64,000 bases of DNA from SIG603 sp964370775. Lineage in GTDB: Bacteria; Bacillota; Clostridia; Oscillospirales; Acutalibacteraceae. The stretch is from contig CAYJKT010000003.1 in assembly GCA_964370775.1 (NCBI GenBank), positions 1 to 64,000 of the forward strand, given 5' to 3'. A program made the position numbers and the translations under genes. Shown here in pieces: positions 7,907 to 16,570 of the stretch (positions are counted from its first letter, which is position 1; the number at the start of each line of letters is the position of its first letter). The notes below the pieces were generated by a model. That model saw only the letters and a program-made list of their open reading frames with translations. It did no database searches and was not told the DNA's origin.

Positions 7907-9647
7907 AACACTGGCGGCACAAGTTAAGCAGTATAAAAAGCCAACTATTTTTACTGCAATTTTTACGGTACTTGAGTCAATTATGGAGACTGCAATTCCT
8001 TATGTTGCAGCGTTTGTAATTGACAGAGGTATTAGAGCAGGCGATATGTCCCAAATCCTATTATATGGCGGAATTATGCTATTAATGGCTGGGTTGAGCC
8101 TTTTATTTGGTATTTTGGCTGGTCGTATGGCAGCTACTGCATCTACTGGATACGCAAAAAATTTAAGAGAAGCTATGTATAAAAACATACAAACTTTCTC
8201 ATTCTCAAACATAGACAAATTCTCTACATCGGGTCTTGTAACAAGACTTACAACAGATGTAACTAATGTTCAAAACGCATACCAAATGCTATTTAGAATG
8301 ACATTAAGAGCACCAATCAACTTAATTACAGCTATTACTCTAACATTAATAATTAATACTCAAATAGCTGGTATTTACCTAGTTAGCTTATTGTTCCTTG
8401 TTTTAGTATTCTCTTTAATCGTAAAATTCGGCATGGGTTACTTTACACAAGTTTTCAAAAAATATGATGAACTTAACATGACTGTTCAAGAGAACGTATC
8501 TGCTATTAGAGTAGTTAAAGCTTTTGTTAAAGAAGATTATGAAAAAGAGAAATTCGGCAAAGCTAATTTTAATTTATATAACCTATTTGTAAAAGCTGAG
8601 AAAATTATATCTTATAATACACCTGCTATGATGCTTGCAATGTATGGTACAATTATTGCTTTGTCATGGGTTGGTGCACAATTAATCGTTAGTGAAACTA
8701 TTACTACAGGTAACTTAACAAGCCTTTTAGCGTATGCTATGACAATTTTGGGTAGCTTGATGATGTTAACAATGGTTTTTGTTATGCTTACAATGTCTGC
8801 TGCTGCTGGCAAACGTATAACAGAAGTACTAAACGAGAAACCTGACATCGACAACAAAGAAAATCCTATTTTTGATATTAAAGACGGTAGCATTGAGTTT
8901 AATAATGTTATGTTTAGATACAATGAACATTCAGAAAAACCTGTTTTAGACAAAGTTAACCTTAAAATTGGCGAGGGTCAACTTATTGGTATTATCGGTA
9001 ACACTGGTAGTGGTAAAACTTCTTTTATCAACTTAATCAGCAGACTTTATGATGTAAACAGTGGTAGCGTTAAAGTTGGTGGTGTTGATGTTCGTGATTA
9101 CGACCTAGAAACACTTAGAAACAACGTTGCAGTAGTTCTTCAAAAAAACGAGCTATTCTCTGGCACTATTTTAGATAACCTAAGATGGGGTAAAGAAACT
9201 GCAACTGAGCAAGAATGCATCAACGTGGCAAAAATCGCATGTGCTGAGGAATTTATCAGTAGAATGCCTGAAAAATACAACACACATATCGAGCGTGGTG
9301 GCGCGAATGTATCTGGTGGACAAAAACAACGTCTATGTATTGCAAGAGCATTGTTAAAAGACCCAAAAGTGCTTATTCTTGATGATAGCACTAGTGCTGT
9401 TGACACTGCAACTGACGCAAAAATCCGTAAATCATTTAGAGAAGATATCCCAGCTGTAACTAAGCTTATTATCTCTCAACGTATTTCAAGCATACAAGAT
9501 GCTGATAAAATTATCGTTATTGACGACGGTGAGATTACAGGATATGGCACACATGATGAATTGATTAACACAAACAGTCTATACAAAAGCATTTACGAAA
9601 ATCAAACTCAAGGCGATGCAGACTTTGACGAAAAGGACGGTGAGTAA
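7899..9647 (+). CDS. ABC exporter half-transporter with degenerate ATP site
   Basis: 582 residues: six membrane helices (about 20-310), then the ATPase domain with Walker A GNTGSGKT near residue 367 and signature VSGGQKQR. Walker B ends in LILDD, with Asp496 where the catalytic Glu is expected, and the switch residue is Gln527 (ISQRISS) instead of His. These two changes mark the non-hydrolysing subunit of heterodimeric exporters such as TM287/288, LmrCD and EfrAB. It overlaps marR by 8 bases and is followed after 2 bases by its partner. The likely role is drug or lipid export. Confidence 0.9.
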   Translation: MIKTLAAQVKQYKKPTIFTAIFTVLESIMETAIPYVAAFVIDRGIRAGDMSQILLYGGIMLLMAGLSLLFGILAGRMAATASTGYAKNLREAMYKNIQTFSFSNIDKFSTSGLVTRLTTDVTNVQNAYQMLFRMTLRAPINLITAITLTLIINTQIAGIYLVSLLFLVLVFSLIVKFGMGYFTQVFKKYDELNMTVQENVSAIRVVKAFVKEDYEKEKFGKANFNLYNLFVKAEKIISYNTPAMMLAMYGTIIALSWVGAQLIVSETITTGNLTSLLAYAMTILGSLMMLTMVFVMLTMSAAAGKRITEVLNEKPDIDNKENPIFDIKDGSIEFNNVMFRYNEHSEKPVLDKVNLKIGEGQLIGIIGNTGSGKTSFINLISRLYDVNSGSVKVGGVDVRDYDLETLRNNVAVVLQKNELFSGTILDNLRWGKETATEQECINVAKIACAEEFISRMPEKYNTHIERGGANVSGGQKQRLCIARALLKDPKVLILDDSTSAVDTATDAKIRKSFREDIPAVTKLIISQRISSIQDADKIIVIDDGEITGYGTHDELINTNSLYKSIYENQTQGDADFDEKDGE

Positions 9648-9649
9648 TT

Positions 9650-11596
9650 ATGAGCGATAACAGACAAAATGCACCTCAACAACGCAGTGGCGGTGGCCCT
9701 GGTAGAGGTCCTGGTGGTTTTGGTGGAAAACCAAAATTAGAGACTTCTATGAAAGAAGTTATGAAAAATATCTTTGCTGTTTTGTTCCAATACTATAAAG
9801 TGCATATTATTATAGTTATAATTTCAATACTAGCTACTTCTTTCGCAACTGTGCAAGGTACATTGTTCACACAAGTTCTTATAGACGATTACATCACGCC
9901 TTTAATTGGTGTGGAAAACGCAGATTTCTCTCTGCTTGCAGCAGCTCTTGTTAACTTAGGTTTAATATACCTTTTAGGTGTTGTTGCTACCTTTATTTAC
10001 ACAAGAATTATGGTATATGTTAGCCAAGGTACTCTAAAAAATATTAGAGAAAAAACATTTAACCACATGCAAACTCTACCAATTAAGTATTTTGACACTA
10101 ACGCACATGGAGATATAATGTCTGTTTACACAAACGACATTGACACTTTAAGGCAGTTAATCAGCCAAGCAATTCCACAAGTTTTTAGTTCAGTAGTAAC
10201 TCTTGTAGCTTCTATTATAAGCATGATAGTTCTTTCTGTTCCTTTAACTTTTGTAATGTTCATTATGATATTTATAATGTTCTCTTGTATCAAATTTATC
10301 ACAGGAAAATCAGGTAGTTTCTTTAAGGAACAGCAAGCAAGTCTTGGTGATTTGAATGGTTACATTGAAGAAATGATAAACGGACAAAAAGTTATCAAAG
10401 TATTCTGCCATGAAGAAAAAGCTGTTGACGATTTTGTTAATAAAAACAACAGACTACAAAAAGCATCTGAAAATGCTAACAAATTTGGTAATATACTAAT
10501 GCCTGTTAACGGACAGTTAGGTAACCTAAGCTATGTTTTATGTGCAGTTATTGGTGGTGTATTAGCTTTATCTGGTGTTGGTGGAGTTACAGTTGGTGCT
10601 CTTATAGCTTTCCTTCAACTATCAAAAAGCATAGTAATGCCTATCAACCAAATATCCATGCAAATCAACTATGTTGTAATGGGCGCAGCTGGTGCAGAGC
10701 GTATATTCAAACTGTTAAACCAAAAACCAGAGGTAGACGACGGCTATGTTACTTTGGTTAACGCTAAAAAAGATAGCAAGGGTAACATTACTGAATGTAC
10801 AGACGAAACAGGTGTATGGGCTTGGAAACATTACCACAAAGAGGACGGAACTACAACTTATGTTAGACAAAGAGGTCACATTGTTTTTGAAGACGTTGAT
10901 TTTGGTTACAACGAGAGTAAAAAAGTTTTAAGTGACATTAATCTTGAAGCACACGAGGGTCACAAAATTGCTTTTGTTGGTTCAACTGGTGCTGGTAAAA
11001 CAACTATCACTAACCTAATTAACAGATTTTATGATATTCAAGAGGGTAAAATTCGTTATGACGGAATTAATATAACTAAGATTAAAAAAGCAGATTTACG
11101 TAAATCTTTAGGTATGGTTTTACAAGATACTCACCTATTCACAGGATCAGTTTTAGACAACATTAGATATGGTAGACAAAACGCTACTGATGAAGAATGT
11201 ATTGCTGCTGCAAAACTTGCAAATGCAGACGGATTTATCAGACGACTAGAAGACGGATATAACACTGTTCTTACAGCTAACGGTGGCAGTTTATCTGGTG
11301 GTCAAAGACAATTACTAGCAATCGCTAGAGCTGCTGTTGCTAACCCACCAGCGCTTATCTTGGACGAAGCTACTTCTTCTATCGATACTCAAACAGAAAA
11401 ACTTGTTCAAGAGGGTATGGACGGCTTAATGGAGGGAAGAACAACTTTTGTTATCGCTCACAGACTTTCTACTGTTAGAAACAGCCATACAATCATGGTT
11501 CTTGAACTCGGTAAAATCATCGAGAGCGGCAACCATAATGAGCTTATCGACCAAAAAGGTAAGTACTATCAACTATACACAGGTAATTTAGAGTAA
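9650..11596 (+). CDS. ABC exporter half-transporter with intact ATP site
   Basis: 648 residues, the catalytic partner of the gene before it. The N-terminal 30 residues are Gly/Pro/Arg-rich (GGGPGRGPGGFGG). Six membrane helices follow, then the ATPase with Walker A GSTGAGKT, signature LSGGQRQ, catalytic Glu573 (LILDEATSS) and His604 (IAHRLST). Between the membrane and ATPase domains is an extra segment of about 40 residues (from NAKKDSKGN to YVRQRGH) that the partner lacks. Both the glycine tail and this insertion occur in some clostridial exporters; their role is unknown. Confidence 0.9.
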   Translation: MSDNRQNAPQQRSGGGPGRGPGGFGGKPKLETSMKEVMKNIFAVLFQYYKVHIIIVIISILATSFATVQGTLFTQVLIDDYITPLIGVENADFSLLAAALVNLGLIYLLGVVATFIYTRIMVYVSQGTLKNIREKTFNHMQTLPIKYFDTNAHGDIMSVYTNDIDTLRQLISQAIPQVFSSVVTLVASIISMIVLSVPLTFVMFIMIFIMFSCIKFITGKSGSFFKEQQASLGDLNGYIEEMINGQKVIKVFCHEEKAVDDFVNKNNRLQKASENANKFGNILMPVNGQLGNLSYVLCAVIGGVLALSGVGGVTVGALIAFLQLSKSIVMPINQISMQINYVVMGAAGAERIFKLLNQKPEVDDGYVTLVNAKKDSKGNITECTDETGVWAWKHYHKEDGTTTYVRQRGHIVFEDVDFGYNESKKVLSDINLEAHEGHKIAFVGSTGAGKTTITNLINRFYDIQEGKIRYDGINITKIKKADLRKSLGMVLQDTHLFTGSVLDNIRYGRQNATDEECIAAAKLANADGFIRRLEDGYNTVLTANGGSLSGGQRQLLAIARAAVANPPALILDEATSSIDTQTEKLVQEGMDGLMEGRTTFVIAHRLSTVRNSHTIMVLELGKIIESGNHNELIDQKGKYYQLYTGNLE

Positions 11597-11601
11597 GTTT
11601 T

Positions 11602-11641
11602 AAAATCGAAACTTTGGGTAAAACCATTGTTTCGATTTTTT
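11602..11641 (+). terminator. Terminator of the marR-ABC exporter operon
   Basis: AAAATCGAAAC pairs with GTTTCGATTTT around a 16-base loop and runs into TTTTTT. A standard intrinsic stop. Confidence 0.85.
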
Positions 11642-11752
11642 CATATATTTTAATATATATATTTGTGTATTATGCTAGTAGAAAATAAAGTAAAATTGTG
11701 GTAAAGTATACAACAAAGACAGTTAAACGTTATAATGTTTTAAGGAGGATTA

Positions 11753-14230
11753 ATGGTGGCAAGAGAATATAATTTTAACTTTGGTTGGAAATACTTTGAG
11801 GGTGTTAACGCAAACATTGGTAAAGATAGAGTTGGTGACGGTGTATATAATGACCCTCGTTGGCTAAAATCTGGCAACAACGGACTTGCAATATCTACTT
11901 TTGATGACACAGATTGGGTAGATGTTAAGTTACCTCACGATTATTTGATTGAGAAATGTGATTTCACAGCTGAGGAAGTTTCTAACGTTGGTTCGTTAAG
12001 AAAGACAAAAGCATGGTACAGAAAAACATTCACAATGCCTGAGGGTAGCGAAAATAAACGTGTTTTCGTGCGTTTCGACGGTGTATATCGTGACAGCCAA
12101 GTTTGGTTTAACGGTCATTTTATGGGTCGCCACTTAGGTGGTTACTTAGGCTTTACTTATGAGCTAACAGAGATTGTAAAACCTGGTGAAGCTAACACTA
12201 TCGCAGTTGAAGTTGACGGCACAGGCTACGAGGGCTGGTGGTACGAAGGTGGTGGTATCTATAGAGATACTTTCATTATTGTTACTCCAGATATTCGTGT
12301 AAAAGAGAACGGTATTTTTGTTAAGCCTCACAACATAAATATTGATAAAAAAACTTGTGATATTGATGTAGAAGTTGAGATTGACAGCAACAAATTTAAT
12401 GCAAGCACAGCTACTTGCGAGCTTGAAATTTACTCACCTGATAATAAATTAGTTCTAACAGATAAAAAGGATTTCGAGATTGACTCTTTCGGTTATGTTA
12501 ATCTAAAAAGTTCTTATAAATTAGAAGATGTTACACTTTGGGACACAGAAAACAGCAATATGTACTATGCAAAAGTTAAGGTGACATCTGACAGTGGAAC
12601 AGACGAAGTTACACAAAAATTTGCAGTGCGTTTGTTCACTTACAGTGTAGACAAAGGTTTATTCTTAAACGGAAATTCTATCTTCCTAAAAGGTGCTTGT
12701 GGACATGATGACTTTGCAGGTGTTGGTACTGCACTTAATCGCTCTATTATTGAACATAAAGTTAAAGTGCTACAAAGCATGGGTTGCAACGCATATAGAT
12801 GCTCACACAATCCACCGTCCCCTATCTTCCTTGATGTTTGTGACGAGTTGGGTATGCTTGTTATGGACGAAACACGTATTCCTGGTACTTCAAGAGAAGT
12901 TATGGAAGATTACACCGACCTTATTAAAAGAGACAGAAACCACCCGTCTGTTATGTTCTTCTCTATGGGAAATGAGGAAATGAACATACAAAGCAATCAC
13001 ACTGGTACAAATATATTCTCTAAAATGAAAGCAATTGGAGAGAAAATGGACGACTCTCATTTCTATATGTATGCTATTAATGCAGACAAAAACAAAAACG
13101 TTGACTTTATTGAGGGCGACGGTCTACACTTCCCTATTCACGGTGTTAACTATGTTACTAACAGATACAAACCTGTTATCGATTTACTACACGAGAAACA
13201 CCCTACTTGTTGTTTTGTTAGCACAGAGACTACTGGTTGTTGCTCTATTAGAGGCTACAAAACTAATCAAGCAACGAGACCTAGAGTTAATCAGCTTGCT
13301 ATTGACAAAGCTGTTTGGGTTAACGAAGATGTTGGTGTGCTGAACTGCTATGGTGATTACTCACCTGTTTGGGGCTTTACTCCAGAACACGCTCTGCAAC
13401 AGCATGACGGTAAACCTTATATGCTAGGCATGTACTTATGGACAGGTTTTGATTACCGTGGTGAGGTGTCACCTTATGAATTCCCACAAACTGTATCATC
13501 TTATGGTGTTATCGATTTATGTGGTCTATTTAAAGACTGGGCGTACTACTTAAAAGCTTGGTGGGTAGACGAACCTATGCTACATATTTTTCCTTCTTGG
13601 AACTTAGACGTAGCTGAGGGTACTGTGATTTCTGTTAGAGCATACTCAAACTGTGACGAAGTAGAGCTTTTCTTAAACGGAAAAACTTATGGCAAAAAAC
13701 CAGTTGAAAGACTAGGGCATATCGAGTGGGACGTACCTTATCATAAAGGAACTCTTGAAGCGTATGGCTACAAAAATGGAGAGCAAACACTTCACACAAA
13801 ACTAGTTACAGCAGATAACGAGTACAAGTTGGTGCTATCTACTGAAAAAGCTGAGATTATCGCTAACCATGATGACAGCACAGTTGTTGTTGTTGAGGTT
13901 GTCGATAAAGACGGGAACTATGTGACTAATTCAACGATTGACGTTGACTTTGCTGTTTCAGGTGTTGGCAGCATTAAAGGCGTTGGTAATGGTAACCCAC
14001 AAAGTGTAGAACATGACAAACTTCCTACAAGAAAACTTTTTGCAGGTAAAGCAATTGTTATTATTGAGGGAACTTTTAAAGCTGGCGACATTACTCTTAC
14101 AGCTAGTGCAAACGATGTAGAAGCTGAAAGCATTACAATTACTTCTAAAAAATCAGATATTAGCGATTATATCTTTAGCACAGACGATGTTACTTTTGGC
14201 AACTTTAGAGTTAGAGAAGTTGACCTATAA
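11753..14230 (+). CDS. Glycoside hydrolase family 2 (beta-galactosidase/glucuronidase-like)
   Basis: 825 residues, no signal peptide, so probably cytoplasmic. The order is jelly-roll sugar-binding domain (1-180), Ig-like domain, TIM barrel (about 300-600), then C-terminal Ig-like domains of the DUF4982 and invasin type. The acid/base is Glu408 in FFSMGNEE and the likely nucleophile is Glu492 in FVSTETTG. AGGAGG lies 4 bases before the ATG; a GTG one codon later has better spacing and may also be used. A TATAAT at 11731-11736 suggests its own promoter. The beta-linked substrate (galactoside, glucuronide or other) cannot be fixed from sequence. Confidence 0.88.
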   Translation: MVAREYNFNFGWKYFEGVNANIGKDRVGDGVYNDPRWLKSGNNGLAISTFDDTDWVDVKLPHDYLIEKCDFTAEEVSNVGSLRKTKAWYRKTFTMPEGSENKRVFVRFDGVYRDSQVWFNGHFMGRHLGGYLGFTYELTEIVKPGEANTIAVEVDGTGYEGWWYEGGGIYRDTFIIVTPDIRVKENGIFVKPHNINIDKKTCDIDVEVEIDSNKFNASTATCELEIYSPDNKLVLTDKKDFEIDSFGYVNLKSSYKLEDVTLWDTENSNMYYAKVKVTSDSGTDEVTQKFAVRLFTYSVDKGLFLNGNSIFLKGACGHDDFAGVGTALNRSIIEHKVKVLQSMGCNAYRCSHNPPSPIFLDVCDELGMLVMDETRIPGTSREVMEDYTDLIKRDRNHPSVMFFSMGNEEMNIQSNHTGTNIFSKMKAIGEKMDDSHFYMYAINADKNKNVDFIEGDGLHFPIHGVNYVTNRYKPVIDLLHEKHPTCCFVSTETTGCCSIRGYKTNQATRPRVNQLAIDKAVWVNEDVGVLNCYGDYSPVWGFTPEHALQQHDGKPYMLGMYLWTGFDYRGEVSPYEFPQTVSSYGVIDLCGLFKDWAYYLKAWWVDEPMLHIFPSWNLDVAEGTVISVRAYSNCDEVELFLNGKTYGKKPVERLGHIEWDVPYHKGTLEAYGYKNGEQTLHTKLVTADNEYKLVLSTEKAEIIANHDDSTVVVVEVVDKDGNYVTNSTIDVDFAVSGVGSIKGVGNGNPQSVEHDKLPTRKLFAGKAIVIIEGTFKAGDITLTASANDVEAESITITSKKSDISDYIFSTDDVTFGNFRVREVDL

Positions 14231-14246
14231 TAGAGATATTAAGTTT

Positions 14247-14275
14247 AAAACAGCGGTGTTAAATCGCTGTTTTTT
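14247..14275 (+). terminator. Terminator of the GH2 gene
   Basis: AAAACAGCG pairs with CGCTGTTTT around a 9-base loop, ending in a T-run. Confidence 0.8.
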
Positions 14276-14304
14276 GCTTTGTCGTTTACTAAAACACAAA
14301 ACAG

Positions 14305-14343
14305 AAAACACAAACCACTGTTTAACTAGTAGTTTGTGTTTTT
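14305..14343 (-). terminator. Terminator of the fructoside operon (minus strand)
   Basis: AAAACACAAAC (14305-14315) pairs with GTTTGTGTTTT (14332-14342). Read on the minus strand it ends in a T-rich run, so it closes the operon that ends with the nucleotidyltransferase. Confidence 0.65.
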
Positions 14344-14358
14344 AAATCTAATATTATC

Positions 14359-15111
14359 TTAACTAAAAATTTGTTTTTTCATATAAAGAGCAAAGTCATC
14401 TAAGGTTTTTCTATCTACATTAAAATCAATGTGGCTAACATATTTATCTAATGCAGATTTTGCAGTCTCGCTATATTTTTGTGGCAAATTAGCCATTCCC
14501 CATTCGCCACCTTGTTTTTTGGATATAACTACACTATCTTTTAGATACGCTAGAACTCTGCACAAATTAAGTATCGTATACACTGGATCTTTGTGAATTA
14601 ACTCATCTGCTTCTTCTATATCTATTTTAATGCTATCTAAGTAATATTCAGGTGCAACCTCACCAAAAACTTCATCAACAGGTTTCCCACAAAGTGCTAT
14701 ACCAACAGCTTTAGTAACAGTGAAATGAGCTGCTAGGTCTATGTCGTTTCCTTTAGAATTGATACAATATGTATCTAAGTCTTTTCTGCTCTTGTCATAG
14801 TATTCACAACCATAATGCAAGTGAAACGGAGTAGGATACACAAAGGTTTTACAGTGTTCCTCAAGAACCACGCTCATCTCAAACCCTTTTTTAGGTACTT
14901 CTGCCATTAGGTCATGCATACATAAAATCATTTCTTTTTTAGCTTCCAAACTAGCTTCATTTTTCAGCACTACTAAGAAATCTACATCGCTATTATCAAA
15001 GGTAAAACAGCCGAACGCTATAGAGCCATGCACGTATATTCCAACAAGATTTTCACCGTTAATCTCTTTGTATCTAAGTGCAATTTTATCTAACAAATTT
15101 TGACATTCCAT
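14359..15111 (-). CDS. Nucleotidyltransferase with DUF4111/AadA-like architecture
   Basis: 250 residues. The N-terminal Pol-beta-type domain has G29-S30 and the metal pair D42-x-D44 in GSIAFGCFTFDNSDVDFLVV. The C-terminal helical half (STAKSALDKY-like segment) resembles the DUF4111 domain of aminoglycoside adenylyltransferases. The start at 15111 lies just past the GH32 stop at 15114, giving a tight operon; a longer frame reaching 15195 overlaps GH32 and has no ribosome site. The substrate is unknown, and resistance should not be assumed: many chromosomal homologues have no known drug target. Confidence 0.7.
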   Translation of the reverse strand: MECQNLLDKIALRYKEINGENLVGIYVHGSIAFGCFTFDNSDVDFLVVLKNEASLEAKKEMILCMHDLMAEVPKKGFEMSVVLEEHCKTFVYPTPFHLHYGCEYYDKSRKDLDTYCINSKGNDIDLAAHFTVTKAVGIALCGKPVDEVFGEVAPEYYLDSIKIDIEEADELIHKDPVYTILNLCRVLAYLKDSVVISKKQGGEWGMANLPQKYSETAKSALDKYVSHIDFNVDRKTLDDFALYMKKQIFS

Positions 15112-15113
15112 AA

Positions 15114-16472
15114 TTAAATCTCGTAAAGTTTTACTTCTACGTCTCCGTTTATTGTTATTTTGTTGTATGGTTTTGTTGGATAAACTGTTGCACAAGCACT
15201 CAATAAACCGTCAAACGCAAACATCTCTAACACTGAAACATCAAAAACTAAGTCAATGTCTAGCTCGTTCATGTTAGGTCTATCAGTTTCGCAAATAGAA
15301 AATTCATCTGTCGCGAAAAGCTCGTAAAAATCAGCTCGTCCTGATTTTTTTCTATCCAAAATAACCTTGTTATCTGTGATATGCACTTTTATTTCTTCGC
15401 CAATATCATTAGATAAACAAATATCGCAGTTGCCTTTACCTTTTATGCTCACACCAAAAGTATCGCAAGTAACTCTAGCAGTTTTATCTACACTGTACGC
15501 TTGTGCTTTATATTTATCTAAACCTACTGGTTTTGAAACAAGTCTTATCCCGTTTTCTGTTTCGGTTAAACCTACTTCTCTTGCAAGTGTCATTTGACCT
15601 CTAAATTCGCCACCTGTTGGCACTTTATTAGCATAAGACCAGCATAATCCCCAGCTTTGAATAATAGGTTTATCGCTGTTTTGGAAACTTACACCAGCGT
15701 AGTTATCTGGGCATAAATCCAAGAATAAGGGTGTGTCTATCGCATCTGTTTGTATAAATTTATCTCCGTCAAAATCACCGATAAAGTATTGTGATTTAGA
15801 ATATGTGTCTGTACTTGGAGCTGTTGTGCTTAGTATAAACACCCATTTTTCTGTACCTTTGTAGTCTATTTTAATCATGTCTGGGCATTCCCAAACACCA
15901 CCTAATTTATTTACACCCTCGCCAAACTCGCCTGTTTTCTCCCAGTTTTTAAAGTCTTTTGTGAAGTAAAAATTAGCTCTATCCCCTGCTGCAACCACAA
16001 CAGAGTATCCACCTTTTTTCTCATTGTAAAACATTTTAGGGTCTCTAAAATCTTGTAATTCTGTGTTTGCAATAACGGGATTGCCATAGTATTTCTCAAA
16101 ATGAACCATATCAGTGCTGTATGCAATGCTTTGTTGCTCAGTCTCTCCGTGACTTGTAAACATTGCGATAACAGGTGGGTTTTCTTTTGTTCCAAAACCT
16201 GATAAATTGTCGACATCATACACGCAACTACCAGAGAATATTTGCCCTAGTTCGTCTGGATATAACGCAATTGGTTGATGTTCCCAGTTAATTAAATCAC
16301 GGCTTACAGCATGTGCCCAGTGCATAGGTCCCCATACTATATCTTTTGGATAATGTTGGTAGAAAGTATGGTAATTTCCGTTCTCATAAAACATACCATT
16401 AGGGTCGTTCATCCACATAGTTTCAGGTGTTAAGTGAATTTTAGGTCTTAAATTTCTTTCTGTGTTTTTCAT
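15114..16472 (-). CDS. Glycoside hydrolase family 32 (beta-fructosidase/sucrose-6-P hydrolase type)
   Basis: 452 residues with the three GH32 signature acids: nucleophile Asp23 in WMNDPNG, Asp144 in FRDP, and acid/base Glu195 in WECPD. There is no signal peptide, so it acts in the cytoplasm on imported sucrose or fructo-oligosaccharides. It sits downstream of an LplABC-type importer and shares its control region. A fructokinase gene in the same regulon would phosphorylate the fructose released. The absence of a PTS gene nearby argues for unphosphorylated substrates. Confidence 0.92.
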   Translation of the reverse strand: MKNTERNLRPKIHLTPETMWMNDPNGMFYENGNYHTFYQHYPKDIVWGPMHWAHAVSRDLINWEHQPIALYPDELGQIFSGSCVYDVDNLSGFGTKENPPVIAMFTSHGETEQQSIAYSTDMVHFEKYYGNPVIANTELQDFRDPKMFYNEKKGGYSVVVAAGDRANFYFTKDFKNWEKTGEFGEGVNKLGGVWECPDMIKIDYKGTEKWVFILSTTAPSTDTYSKSQYFIGDFDGDKFIQTDAIDTPLFLDLCPDNYAGVSFQNSDKPIIQSWGLCWSYANKVPTGGEFRGQMTLAREVGLTETENGIRLVSKPVGLDKYKAQAYSVDKTARVTCDTFGVSIKGKGNCDICLSNDIGEEIKVHITDNKVILDRKKSGRADFYELFATDEFSICETDRPNMNELDIDLVFDVSVLEMFAFDGLLSACATVYPTKPYNKITINGDVEVKLYEI

Positions 16473-16521
16473 AATATACCTCGGTTTATATAAGTTAAAT
16501 TAATATTACTATTTTTTATTC

Positions 16522-16560
16522 AAAAAGGCAACATTTAGTGTTACCTAAAAATTGCCTTTT
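16522..16560 (-). terminator. Stem-loop between the binding-protein gene and GH32
   Basis: AAAAGGCAA pairs with TTGCCTTTT across a 20-base loop. On the minus strand a short T-run follows. Placed just after the solute-binding-protein gene, it probably reduces read-through so that the binding protein is made in excess over GH32. Confidence 0.6.
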
Positions 16561-16570
16561 GATATTAAAA

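Noticed and set aside
14359..15111. Aminoglycoside resistance gene (AadA/ANT)
   Set aside because: Only the general nucleotidyltransferase signature and the DUF4111-like tail are seen. Chromosomal homologues with sugar genes are not shown to give resistance, so a drug-specific name was withheld.
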